Part shown: one piece after another, positions 10,401 through 17,608 of the stretch
Position numbering within the stretch: position 1 is the first letter of the stretch
Layout of the letters: each line of letters begins with the position of its first letter
From: a virus
Direction: 5' to 3' (one strand)
DNA length: 64,000 nucleotides
IMG/VR virus record: IMGVR_UViG_3300019762_000006
Span: 25,999 to 89,998 of that record
Made by a program: the position numbers and the translations under genes
The notes under the pieces: generated by a model
Seen by the model: only the letters and a program-made list of their open reading frames with translations
What the model was told of the DNA's origin: nothing
Database searches by the model: none

Positions 10401-12002
10401 AGTAAACTACTAAAAGAGGGAAAAGATGCTGGTAAAGAGTTGGGGTTTGTAGATATGTATATACCAAACAAAGTGTACAAAGATAGATTCGGTGGTAAGA
10501 TTGCAGATAATATGCCAGAGTGGAAAAAGTTGCTACACTTAGATATAGATAGTGGCACAATAAAAACAGTAGGAGATGTGATCAATGCAACATTTGGAAC
10601 AGCAATTGAAACAACATTCGATAGTAGACTAGGATTCGTAGATAGAAATAGGGATGCAGTAAAAACCCTAGAAATAATAGCGTTCGAAGCATACCAAGTA
10701 AGACTGGCCGAAGAAGTAGAAAACTTGCTAAATAGTAGATACGGGGAAGCAAAGCATGAAGGTGAGTCCTACAAAATAAGTAAAGATGACTTGGTAAACA
10801 TAAACAACAAACTGACTGCACAAGGGTATGGGCATGACATCGTATGGGATGAAGCAGGTAGAGATAGAGTAAACCAAACACTTAACAAGACTGGTACTAA
10901 AGGGGGATTACATTCAAGTAGTGTGACAGTTGGTGACACAAAAGTTGGAGGGCAGATAAAACAGAATAAAGCAATAGTAAATACAGGTGCTGCATCAACA
11001 ATACCAATCCATGCAATAGATGGTAGGATGATACTAGAAACACTAAATAGAGAATTAAAAGGTCCGCTAAAGGGTAAATACCATGGTGGGAATGTGTATG
11101 ATGCTGTAGTGCTAAGTGCTAACAAAGCAATGCTAACAGACACAGCAGACTACTACAATAAGAATATGATTGAAATAGGGTTCAGTAGATCAATAGTAGC
11201 AGACCAAATGGCCCTAGTAGAGAATATGCTAAGTACAATGAGTGACAAACAAAAAGTAAAGATGTTCAATAGATTAGGTCTAAGACCTGAAGGAGATACT
11301 AGAGAAGACTTTACAAAAGAAGTAAACAGACTTCACTTAGGAACTGGTAAAATGCTGGAGAGACTAGAATTAGCTGAAACAACGAATAAGGAAAGATTAG
11401 TAAATAGTGGTAAAGAGTACATGTCTGGACATCTGTACCAAATGGGTTCAGGAGTAGTAAATATACCTGCTAGTGAGGTAAGAGCTAAAGAGTTCCCAGC
11501 AATAACAACACTTAAAACAATGCTAGAAAATAAGATGATTGCTGATAGAAAACAAACAGCTGAGGAATTTGCTAGTAAGACAACAGGACAGCCAGACTAT
11601 GTGCTAAACTTGTATGATATAACACAGAATACACAAGTTAAGTCAAAAGCAAATATAGCACAAATGGTGAATAAAGGCGATAAGCTAAAAGTTAGTGATA
11701 ACTTAACAGAATCTCTAGGTAGCAAAGATACAGTTGAAATAGTAGGTTCAGTTGGTAGTGAGTTAAACAATAGTCAAAAGTGGTGGTTAAATAATATGAA
11801 AAATAATATACTTGCATCAGATGCTGGTATAGTAGCTAATAGCAATACATCAGAAAAGACAATGAGTGAATCAGGTAGAGAGCTAATTGAGGGTGTGTGG
11901 GTTAAACAAAAAGAAGCTAAAAACAAGCTAGAAAAAGATATAATAACTCCAAGTGAAGCATTCAAAAAGAATGTAAATAACAAGATAGAATGTAAGGAAT
12001 AG
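4449..12002 (+). CDS. Virion RNA polymerase (N4 type), with N-terminal SNase-like domain
   Basis: A 2517-residue protein. The polymerase core shows the T7/N4 single-subunit motifs: TxxGR (TVSGR, residues 1663-1667), motif A (EIDAITSG, probable catalytic D1807), motif B (R1945, K1949, Y1957, G1958 in AKSPVM..YIYG) and motif C (IHAIDG, D2191). Motif B spacing (4 and 8) and the gap between the two Asp (384) are close to those I recall for N4 vRNAP. It should be packaged in the capsid, injected with the DNA, and transcribe early genes. Residues about 26-175 look like a staphylococcal nuclease fold: D32, R42, D47, E50 and R128 fit the catalytic set. The middle (about 200-1240) is long and helical. 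The roughly 1400-residue C-terminal domain expected from N4 is absent here and is encoded by the next gene. Ile codons are overwhelmingly ATA. Confidence 0.9.
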   Translation: MPTQEELLNAVFVNTNNTPKQTNNSQYVYDADTLYQNGNGYRVEGIDAPEMPSYALKQERIAKALKSKLGRFVSKATAGEAAKLEAELSTLNFNGIDSGFQETSFNDNQLQPTYQETPQSDSKGVYGRDILNNPAYQNELVAKGYAIPAFDNQTPEGQALMLNAKKQKLGLWADPEYAAEMEAVANKRGTSTVEEIPEYNILRGVGSAGLDVAAKVGGLIGETIESAGEGIGVDAVKNSGTALQNAFTEFQRKQYGKEITGYVSRNVDELSAEIDDTIKKDGYMSAIAKAVTDPRSLEVLANSVPEMIALAASVGGMAVANVNNNINMAEAELGRKLDTKEKVLSASASIVGTYMDRFGDKLALSGMNPTKEALKTVINKMSQEGKNTLSKKYGKEILTISSAPLRLASAGAIEGLTEKGQTMLETAAQTPRVFEEGFTKEELDESNVAGVLGVTMGTQMASPKVVYDVATKTVPSLPKASKDILERATETEAQRKVRETTEVSAPIREAAIDSTLKGDTDSVVKSAEEMHGKLAKELDGSAPKKYTYNVVLSNALNRAHESNDDTAIANVYKTIGDLNNRKDVDFKASEMVDSRMYEATKEFLDLVNKNDLTATDKMEAINLGKKIGENATEQSASKSNILTEVRLMKEQLEKEKKSLKSVKGSEDFGGPIDKLMKIVDDYLENRDAEKVNAQVMDLGYIELDPTSGVLKADPNRPGLRVYAKELEKQMLNPNTNKNLLDKKVVASGQVTIPKLAKFAKSRLDKLNPYKDNSAYQTSSLLNTLKAENEQMSNTIVELVKIASKLEIDKEIKDKYVAKLKEAGKSAVEANKEMLRREKLINDTTKPSGNGQLAFQVDPDGTESIRLVSGESNTKVADVVDGKVVPIAQEQNAEQVADKPLSNASIVEKAPTKESMKEEGVRNAKNVTTAPKPKQTVVQWLTAQLDEMVDNQKKTMVEAAKEINDYLSAQGLDKDTITKYNVILRKLVKDRVDEKKTPLNKVRARVSELDTELSKLVENVEDMNMLVHVKEYYKRKLGEVQAERTTLNKVLDRMEAELTKRTGTNRVSKLRELADKLIKGMVRALQEVKKRINLVNAEHDRLTSELNEISTMIKTIEEEYIGTVEPEIETRQTSIGEITRYEDSAYGPMVELGNKRVNARRTLSPTGKVVQSPSSALNDAMEVLKQDKIEELNAELTELASEGITSLGAKILKRNLENFPIVSPVHKILTSGYDSVFGKLEGNIFKDADKLLEVLPKGFKDFFASDKENEQALIDNFQTMSKYIENTKIGDIKIGSNRISKHIDQFGLVMNQKLGFVPIERQLIVGDRVKIGETTYLIGKIEGDKATVTIPGKKGTSTKKLSEFQSVREKQPESFPVDIIELIGTVKDDKLEIDEQTETILKFYTAKMVTDTQAMIGKILSFDESEMGLYLGITDPDEQIKVKQDAQNGLVNSASVRSDIGNEVYQALGIKLTKNTPEFTEESLTSALGVLVQAIAVDNGTMSMDKLTAEKNTNLIQVNRAAVDKALEVDGRGTEQLAKAMSKLQYLNEARNRPLPKTAKPKRKTSRNVMNTKIPMDALNNDKLNDMEQIAYTISPKLQMWLAMDETEALKARGYVEVESAGLHISEQDAQQARNDKLVREWEILKIFAQATKNKKFYLDWGQTVSGRFTILNDIQYQESKLHREFVVADNSTETIDVNDADSRQMLEASILQGLDMDPDKLSTETASANFNKLFKVTDKGIEVTEKGAVKTAYEALRAGKVDADAMAEVFADSEGHHGISSIELLVDWNKAIVDGTTLETHANLEIDAITSGMILTLLQIGTDKAIELAEKGGIYTADRAKELEAYVKHWLGDVTFTPGALIEAGKKHASAIESGTDKKLLKGQETNLQSDTVFKDLYSTIGVGMIEEVQTYKERLLAKSDKTESEMKQLAMLNEIGELNLKNIRSIAKSPVMVYIYGATVNSIKKKLTYSLGIDTLVKTIKKASKLLKEGKDAGKELGFVDMYIPNKVYKDRFGGKIADNMPEWKKLLHLDIDSGTIKTVGDVINATFGTAIETTFDSRLGFVDRNRDAVKTLEIIAFEAYQVRLAEEVENLLNSRYGEAKHEGESYKISKDDLVNINNKLTAQGYGHDIVWDEAGRDRVNQTLNKTGTKGGLHSSSVTVGDTKVGGQIKQNKAIVNTGAASTIPIHAIDGRMILETLNRELKGPLKGKYHGGNVYDAVVLSANKAMLTDTADYYNKNMIEIGFSRSIVADQMALVENMLSTMSDKQKVKMFNRLGLRPEGDTREDFTKEVNRLHLGTGKMLERLELAETTNKERLVNSGKEYMSGHLYQMGSGVVNIPASEVRAKEFPAITTLKTMLENKMIADRKQTAEEFASKTTGQPDYVLNLYDITQNTQVKSKANIAQMVNKGDKLKVSDNLTESLGSKDTVEIVGSVGSELNNSQKWWLNNMKNNILASDAGIVANSNTSEKTMSESGRELIEGVWVKQKEAKNKLEKDIITPSEAFKKNVNNKIECKE

Positions 12003-12004
12003 AT

Positions 12005-15000
12005 ATGGGTTGTTCAGCACAAGATCAAATAGCAGGCTACAAAACAATAAATAAAAAGTTAAGAGAATTAAATCCAAATGTAGATCCAATAGGACTGCAG
12101 TTTGGTATAAACAAGTACTGGCTAGGCTTAGAAAATAATATAATGACTGATGCTGAAAAAGATGTATACAACACATTAGTAAAGCAAACAGAAGGGATAG
12201 CATTAATAAACTTAGGCGGAACTAAACAATTGCAAGAACAGTTGGTGTTCGTTAAAGACATAGGTAAAGAGTATGTAATACATTTAGAAAGTGGTAAAAA
12301 CTACACATTCGAAAAAGGTAAAGCACAAAGTAATCCAACAAGAGCTGGTAGAACAGTAATGATGCCTGCAATGGAATTGACTAAAACATATCAAAATTCT
12401 GTAAAAGGTAGTGACCAAAACACACAAATAGGAGAAACTGAAGCAGATAAATTCATAGAACAAGAAGTAATAGATCTAGGCACAACACTAACAGATAAGT
12501 TCATGGAAATGGCTGAGATGAATCAGGAAAGTTCAGGGTTAAAAGAACTAAGAAACAAAATGAAGATAATTGGTGAGTATGAAGTAAAGATAAATGAGTA
12601 CAATGCAAGAAATGAAGAAGCTCCAGCAAAGTTAATGGAAGACTACAACAAAACCTACGATGAGGCTGAAGCAATACAAGCAACACTGACAGAGTTTGAA
12701 GTACTGACATCAACTGTGTTAAATACATACCAAGTAACAATGACTAATTTAGGCACTGGTGAACTAAAGATGCAAATGTTTGAGAATGCAAATAGCCAAA
12801 CTGCGGCATCTATAGATTTGCGAACAAATGAAATGAAAGCTAGATGGAATAAAATGTCAAGAATAACAAACTTGAGTGAAGCGTTCCTACATGAGATAAA
12901 CCACAAGATGTCAAGTCACGTGTTCGATGCAAATGTACAACTAACAAGACTAATGAAAGACTTGCGAGATAGTGCAATAAATAGTGGTGTAACCTATGAA
13001 CTGTTTCTAGACAAGATTGCTGATCCAACAGAACAAGAAATAGAAATAGCAAAGATGAAGTTTAAGTATGTGTTTGACAAAACAGCAGATATAGAAGAGT
13101 TCTACGCATATGCAACAACAAATGAGCAAGTATACAATGCGATAAAAGATGTGAAGATATCAATACCGCTAATAAAAGACCTTGAAATAGACCCTAGTAA
13201 ACCAAGCTCAATAAAAAAGGTACTAAATGCACTAATAAAAACAGTAAATACAATATGGACAACGCTAAGTGGAAGAGGAAAACGTGGTGGTCAACTAGTA
13301 GCAGAAATGGTAACAACAATAGCTAAACTAGATGCAGAAATGATGCAACAAAAAATGGTAGATGAGAATGAACAGCCTGGAGTAAGTAGCTACGCAAGAG
13401 CTAAAATGAATAGCATAGATGAGCTAATAGAACCTGTGGTAAAGAAAGTGGGAGATTGGTCAGAGAAGTTAAGTGAAGCTGGACCAAAAGATGTAAGTAA
13501 GCAAATAGCCAAAATACCAGTACTAAATGAACTAATGAATACTGGAATAACCCAATACTTGTGGAGAGCGGTAACGCAAGATACAACAACAGAGGATGTG
13601 GCAGATATGTACGCAGTGTTTAGACATAGTAAGCAAGTGGTAGAGAAACATACAGCAGACATTAGAAATGGGGTTAAGTCAGTAGCAACTGAAATGTTCA
13701 AAGACACAGACAAAACAACAAAAGACGCAATAACAAAAGTAGTACTAAGTGGAGATATGGCACAGTTCACAGCAAGTGAGATACAAGAGTACCTAAATGA
13801 GCCTGCTAAAATACAAGAAGAAATAGAAAAGCTAACAAAAATAGTACATTTGGGAGCAAGTAAAGAACTAGTAAAAAGTAGGGATAAGCAAATAGATGGA
13901 CTAGCTGAGTACTTAGTAAGTGGTAAAACAGTAGCACATGATCAACAAATAAATGCAAATAATATAGCAGCAAATATGCAAATAGCGCATAGAGTGCCAA
14001 AAAGAAAGATGCCTGAAAGACCAAGTAAAGAATTAATCGATACGATAGATAAAATAGTGTCCCTAAAAGTGCTCCAAAAGTCCGATGAAGTACACACTAA
14101 AGCAATAAAAGAGTTGGTGTCTAATAAAGACGGAGTAGAATTGCTAGATAAAACAATAAATATGTATAGAGGATACATAGATAACATGAGAGCAGATGCA
14201 ACAATAGATGCACATGATCCAATACCAAAAGGATACACAAGACCAGCAGATGGACTGCTAAGATACGAGTTAATCCCTGAAGATGAAGTAAAAGCTCAGG
14301 AAAGTGTGCTAATGAGATTGGTAAATGATAAACCGTACACAATAGTAGAAGGTAAAAAATACTACTTAATGACGGGTAGAACTAAGTCAGTAGGGTTCAG
14401 TGAAGGTGCTATTGGGTTAATATCACATACAACTGAAGGTATACCCCTAAGTTCACTAATAAGAAAAAACAATGAAATGAAAGGAAATAAAGGACTAATA
14501 GATGGGGAACTAAGAGCTAAAACAAAACAGATAGTAGAAGCAATTAGAAATTCAAAAAATGGTAGAATAAATAAGTTTGCAATGATAGAAGGACAAACAC
14601 TAGTACCAGTGTACAACCACAGAAATGAGATAGTAGACTACAGAATACAGTTGAATAACCTAGAAAAAGAGATGTACTTGCCAGATAGAGAAACAGAGAT
14701 AGAAGATATACTAAGTAACACATTCAGTAGAAGTATAAAAACTTCACTAACAGCCACAGAGAACAAAAGAGTGGTAGATACAATAATAGAAAACAGTGGT
14801 AGAGGAGTACTAGAAAATCCAGATGACTACGTGCTAGTAGAAGAATATACTGAAGAAGATAAAATGAATGGTGTTAAGCGTGAAAAAAGGCATGATAGAT
14901 GGGAATACTTACCAGACCACACAAAAGACTACATATATCAAAGAACTAGCAATAAAGGTATACTAGTACACAAAGACTTCGTAGAATTAATGACTGGTGA

Positions 15001-16009
15001 AAAAGATGTGACGATTGGGAACTTTGCAAAGTTTGGGTTTGATATGAAACAACACCCTGTAGCAAAAGCTAGATTAATGGCATTGGAAGCCTATATAACT
15101 GAAATACTAAGCTATGTGAAGCAAGCAATGGTTGTGCTAAATGGGGATATACTAGTTGGTAACCAAGTGAGTAATGCAATGGTAGCAGCAAGTCACGGAA
15201 TAAACCCAGTAAAATACACTAAAAAGTTCAAACAGAGATGGCAACAATTAAATGACTACAATGAAAAAGTACAAATGTTATCAGAGTTAGAAGTTAAGCA
15301 AATGGCTGGTGAAAATGTTGGGTTAGAGATAAGACAACTGAAGAAACAGTTAGAAGGTAATATATGGGATGAATTGGTAAAAGATGGTCAATACACTGCG
15401 TTAGTGGAAGACGTAAATATAGAAGCTAAACTAGATGGACAAATTGCAACAATGGTACAACAACAAATAGATAAAAGTAACTTCAAAGGAATAATAGAAG
15501 GAGTTAGAAATGGTCTGTATATAGATAAAACAACAGCACTGTATCAAACAATGGCAAAATCAGTACACTATGGTGATGCGATAACAAGACAAATAATAAA
15601 AGAAGAATTGGAAGAAAAAGCAATAAAGAGAGAAGGAGAGTTAACAGAAGATGTAAAAAAAGATATACTAAACTACCTAGATCAGTTGCTAGTAAACTAC
15701 GGATACACAATGAACCGGTGGTGGAAGTACTCAGAGAGAGTGGGAGGGTTGTTCTTTATGCGATACTACATGGGACAAGCAAAAGCTATAATGAGTATGG
15801 CAAAAAAGAGTCCAACAAGGACAGCACTACTGCAAGGTGTGCAAAAAGTGACTGGTGTGGATATAGCAGACCCAATAGACACATATACCAATAGTGGTAT
15901 AGATGGAGTAACTTATAGGCATATGTTTACAGAAGCTCCTTACTTATTAGCAGAACCTAACATACTTGATCTTATACCCGACATGTCCGCGGCATTTGTA
16001 ATGAGGTAG
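12005..16009 (+). CDS. vRNAP C-terminal domain as separate protein; HExxH peptidase-like motif
   Basis: A 1334-residue protein that starts two bases after the vRNAP stop, in another frame, with an AAGGAA ribosome site at 11994-11999. Its size matches the C-terminal domain that is part of the single N4 polypeptide. It therefore probably rides in the particle with the polymerase and assists packaging or ejection. Residues 296-300 read HEINH inside a helix-like context, followed by DIEEFYAYATTNE near residue 362. This is the HExxH plus downstream EEF(x)AY...TN arrangement of gluzincin-like metallopeptidases found in large phage and plasmid polyproteins, with E364 or E365 as the possible third zinc ligand. 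The last codons use C-rich triplets unlike the rest of the gene (see the cassette downstream). Peptidase activity is inference. Confidence 0.75.
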   Translation: MGCSAQDQIAGYKTINKKLRELNPNVDPIGLQFGINKYWLGLENNIMTDAEKDVYNTLVKQTEGIALINLGGTKQLQEQLVFVKDIGKEYVIHLESGKNYTFEKGKAQSNPTRAGRTVMMPAMELTKTYQNSVKGSDQNTQIGETEADKFIEQEVIDLGTTLTDKFMEMAEMNQESSGLKELRNKMKIIGEYEVKINEYNARNEEAPAKLMEDYNKTYDEAEAIQATLTEFEVLTSTVLNTYQVTMTNLGTGELKMQMFENANSQTAASIDLRTNEMKARWNKMSRITNLSEAFLHEINHKMSSHVFDANVQLTRLMKDLRDSAINSGVTYELFLDKIADPTEQEIEIAKMKFKYVFDKTADIEEFYAYATTNEQVYNAIKDVKISIPLIKDLEIDPSKPSSIKKVLNALIKTVNTIWTTLSGRGKRGGQLVAEMVTTIAKLDAEMMQQKMVDENEQPGVSSYARAKMNSIDELIEPVVKKVGDWSEKLSEAGPKDVSKQIAKIPVLNELMNTGITQYLWRAVTQDTTTEDVADMYAVFRHSKQVVEKHTADIRNGVKSVATEMFKDTDKTTKDAITKVVLSGDMAQFTASEIQEYLNEPAKIQEEIEKLTKIVHLGASKELVKSRDKQIDGLAEYLVSGKTVAHDQQINANNIAANMQIAHRVPKRKMPERPSKELIDTIDKIVSLKVLQKSDEVHTKAIKELVSNKDGVELLDKTINMYRGYIDNMRADATIDAHDPIPKGYTRPADGLLRYELIPEDEVKAQESVLMRLVNDKPYTIVEGKKYYLMTGRTKSVGFSEGAIGLISHTTEGIPLSSLIRKNNEMKGNKGLIDGELRAKTKQIVEAIRNSKNGRINKFAMIEGQTLVPVYNHRNEIVDYRIQLNNLEKEMYLPDRETEIEDILSNTFSRSIKTSLTATENKRVVDTIIENSGRGVLENPDDYVLVEEYTEEDKMNGVKREKRHDRWEYLPDHTKDYIYQRTSNKGILVHKDFVELMTGEKDVTIGNFAKFGFDMKQHPVAKARLMALEAYITEILSYVKQAMVVLNGDILVGNQVSNAMVAASHGINPVKYTKKFKQRWQQLNDYNEKVQMLSELEVKQMAGENVGLEIRQLKKQLEGNIWDELVKDGQYTALVEDVNIEAKLDGQIATMVQQQIDKSNFKGIIEGVRNGLYIDKTTALYQTMAKSVHYGDAITRQIIKEELEEKAIKREGELTEDVKKDILNYLDQLLVNYGYTMNRWWKYSERVGGLFFMRYYMGQAKAIMSMAKKSPTRTALLQGVQKVTGVDIADPIDTYTNSGIDGVTYRHMFTEAPYLLAEPNILDLIPDMSAAFVMR

Positions 16010-16032
16010 TTAAGGGAAAATTAAGAAAGTTA

Positions 16033-16041
16033 TGCTATAAT
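16033..16041 (+). promoter_or_regulatory. Extended -10 host-type promoter for the RHH/endonuclease cassette
   Basis: TGCTATAAT is an exact extended -10 element of bacterial sigma70 promoters, 29 bases upstream of the RHH start codon. No good -35 box is seen, as is usual for the extended class. It gives the cassette its own promoter inside a late operon. A matching element precedes the second cassette. Confidence 0.55.
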
Positions 16042-16069
16042 TGGAGTACTAAATAAGAAAGGTGTTCCA

Positions 16070-16249
16070 ATGTACAAACAAAATAAACCAGTAAGAGTAG
16101 GTATGACAATTAAATCAGACTTACTAAAAGAAATGAAAGACTACTTAAAACAAGTAAATGAAAACAAGTCACTAAAATACGTAAGTCAGTCAGAGTTTGT
16201 AAATGAGGCAATTGCTCAGCTGTTAAATAAGGAGCTGGGAGATGCGTAG
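16070..16249 (+). CDS. Ribbon-helix-helix regulator of homing cassette 1
   Basis: A 59-residue basic protein too short for routine gene lists. The N-terminal strand (PVRVGMTIKSDL) followed by two helices (LLKEMKDYLKQVN, then SQSEFVNEAIAQLL) is the Arc/CopG/MetJ ribbon-helix-helix pattern, so it probably binds DNA as a dimer. It overlaps the endonuclease start by 8 bp, giving translational coupling. A 59-residue homologue in the same arrangement lies at 31935-32114. The likely role is repression of the cassette promoter just upstream, or guidance of the endonuclease. This role is inferred from fold and position. Confidence 0.75.
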   Translation: MYKQNKPVRVGMTIKSDLLKEMKDYLKQVNENKSLKYVSQSEFVNEAIAQLLNKELGDA

Positions 16250-17126
16250 GTTGACAACAGAAGAATGGATAGAGAAAGCTATAAAAGTTCATGGTAATAA
16301 GTATGACTATAGTAAAGTGAACTACATAACAAATAACACTAAAGTAATAGTTATTTGCCCAATACATGGAGAAATAGAACAAGTGCCACGAAGTCATCTG
16401 GCTACTGTTGGGTGCCAGAAGTGTGCTAATAAAACAAAGCTGGCTAAAGAAGAGTTTATAGAGAGGGCAATAAAAGTACACGGAGATGTATATGATTATA
16501 CTAAGACTGTTTATAAAAATACATATTCGAAAGTGCTCATAACCTGCCCAATACATGGTGACTGGGCACAACTCCCAATGGGTCATCTACAAAGTAGAGG
16601 CTGTCCTAAGTGTGCTATAGAAAGCAGAGTTGCGAAAAACTCAAAAACTACAGAGCAGTTTATAGAGGAAGCTAAGAAAGTGCATAATAGTAAGTATAAC
16701 TATACTAAAGTAGAGTACGTAAATCATAAAGAAAAAGTAATCATAATATGCCCAGAGCATGGAGAGTTTATGCAAAGTCCAAACAGTCATTTAATAGGTA
16801 AAGGATGTCCAAGCTGTGCTGTTACCGGGTTCGATAAAACTAAACCAGGACTGCTATACTACTTAAAAGTAACACTAGAAGATGGTAAAGAGTTGTATAA
16901 AATCGGGATCACCAATAGGTCTGTGAATAGAAGGTTTAATCCAACAGAGTTAAAAAAGATAAAAGTGATAAAAGTAGAAGAATTTAAGTCAGGTAAAGAT
17001 GCTTGGGATAAAGAAAGAGGGATACTAAGTAAGTATAAAGAGTACAAGTACATAGGTCCAGATGTGCTGGACTCAGGCAATACTGAATTGTTCACAGAGA
17101 ATGTAATGGCACTAAAATTGAATTGA
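16242..17126 (+). CDS. Free-standing homing endonuclease: zinc-ribbon repeats plus GIY-YIG (T5orf172/MUG113-like)
   Basis: A 294-residue protein. Three tandem modules (about residues 1-60, 65-122 and 130-190) each read YDYSK..Y......CPIHGE..Q...HL...GCPKC, a DUF723-like zinc ribbon of about 60 residues thought to bind DNA. The C-terminal 100 residues carry YYLKV...LYKIGITNRS..RRF and a downstream KERG, which matches the GIY-YIG nuclease core of the T5orf172/MUG113 group. It overlaps the RHH gene by 8 bp. Homologues occur at 32107-32988 and inside intron 2. It lies exactly at the 3' end of the vRNAP unit, next to a displaced copy of the vRNAP tail, so it has most likely homed into that gene. 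Confidence 0.8.
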   Translation: MRRLTTEEWIEKAIKVHGNKYDYSKVNYITNNTKVIVICPIHGEIEQVPRSHLATVGCQKCANKTKLAKEEFIERAIKVHGDVYDYTKTVYKNTYSKVLITCPIHGDWAQLPMGHLQSRGCPKCAIESRVAKNSKTTEQFIEEAKKVHNSKYNYTKVEYVNHKEKVIIICPEHGEFMQSPNSHLIGKGCPSCAVTGFDKTKPGLLYYLKVTLEDGKELYKIGITNRSVNRRFNPTELKKIKVIKVEEFKSGKDAWDKERGILSKYKEYKYIGPDVLDSGNTELFTENVMALKLN

Positions 17127-17161
17127 TACCAAGTCTAAATGCTGCTTTCGTCATGCGTTGA
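17123..17161 (+). pseudogene. Displaced C-terminal remnant of the vRNAP C-terminal gene
   Basis: Read in frame from 17123, these 39 bases encode LIPSLNAAFVMR and a stop. The gene ending at 16009 ends LIPDMSAAFVMR and a stop. Nine of twelve residues agree although most codons differ. The simplest reading is that the cassette at 16010-17122 inserted near the end of the vRNAP gene, supplying a recoded replacement tail and pushing the original tail downstream. Too short for certainty, but the match and its position right after the cassette are striking. Confidence 0.65.
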
Positions 17162-17227
17162 TGGGTCATTAGACTCCTCACGCCAGTACAAGAATATGAT
17201 TAATGCTACTAATGCTACTACTTCCAT
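17135..17227 (-). CDS. Small single-pass membrane protein (30 aa)
   Basis: The frame starts after a strong AGGAGG ribosome site at normal spacing. Residues 2-16 form a hydrophobic segment (VVALVALIIFLYW) followed by an acidic tail. It is the last gene of the minus-strand run and overlaps the end of the preceding membrane gene. It could be a spanin- or holin-like accessory, but nothing proves that. Confidence 0.5.
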   Translation of the reverse strand: MEVVALVALIIFLYWREESNDPSTHDESSI

Positions 17228-17379
17228 AAGGGCCTCCTCTTAAGAATGTGCCTAATAGCAGGTAAGCAAAAATAGATTACTAAACCAACGAATAGAACTA
17301 CAATAAGCTGGAATGCATAGAATCCGGCAACAATAATAAGTATACAAACAAGAGCTAGTAAGATATCTCTGAAACTCAT
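17218..17379 (-). CDS. Small membrane protein (53 aa)
   Basis: The chosen ATG overlaps the TGA of the upstream gene (ATGA) and follows a GAGG-type ribosome site. A longer frame exists but has an unnatural Cys-rich start. Two hydrophobic segments (about 6-24 and 26-42) precede a basic tail. It forms a pair with the next membrane protein upstream. A holin/antiholin role is possible but unproven. Confidence 0.5.
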   Translation of the reverse strand: MSFRDILLALVCILIIVAGFYAFQLIVVLFVGLVIYFCLPAIRHILKRRPLWK

Positions 17380-17606
17380 TTGAGTAACCTCATAAGGTTT
17401 GGCGGATAAATAAATAGGTAAATAGATACAATAAATGAAGCAATCATGCCTACATAAATTCCACCCTGACCGGCAATAGAAAATAAAGCACATATGCTGA
17501 TAAATATAGCTAAGTCAAGTATGCCGTCCTTCTTACGATTGTGGGTGAGCTTGTAAATAATAAAAATGAAATTCAGTGCTGTAACAATGCCTACAATAAC
17601 TAACAT
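17376..17606 (-). CDS. Membrane protein, holin-like (76 aa)
   Basis: GGAGGA precedes the ATG. Three hydrophobic segments (about 2-19, 30-47 and 50-67) are separated by a short basic loop. Size and topology fit class I holins, and it sits in a cluster of tiny membrane proteins beside the late genes. No lysozyme or spanin gene is next to it in this window, so holin remains a guess. Confidence 0.5.
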   Translation of the reverse strand: MLVIVGIVTALNFIFIIYKLTHNRKKDGILDLAIFISICALFSIAGQGGIYVGMIASFIVSIYLFIYPPNLMRLLK

Positions 17607-17608
17607 AC

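Noticed and set aside
11980-12010. Programmed -1 frameshift joining the two vRNAP genes
   Set aside because: The frames overlap over only a few bases and there is no slippery heptamer. The second gene has its own good ribosome site.
16242-17126. CRISPR-like or transposase repeats suggested by the regular CPxHG pattern
   Set aside because: The repeats are protein zinc-ribbon modules inside an ORF, not DNA repeats with spacers. No inverted terminal repeats are seen.
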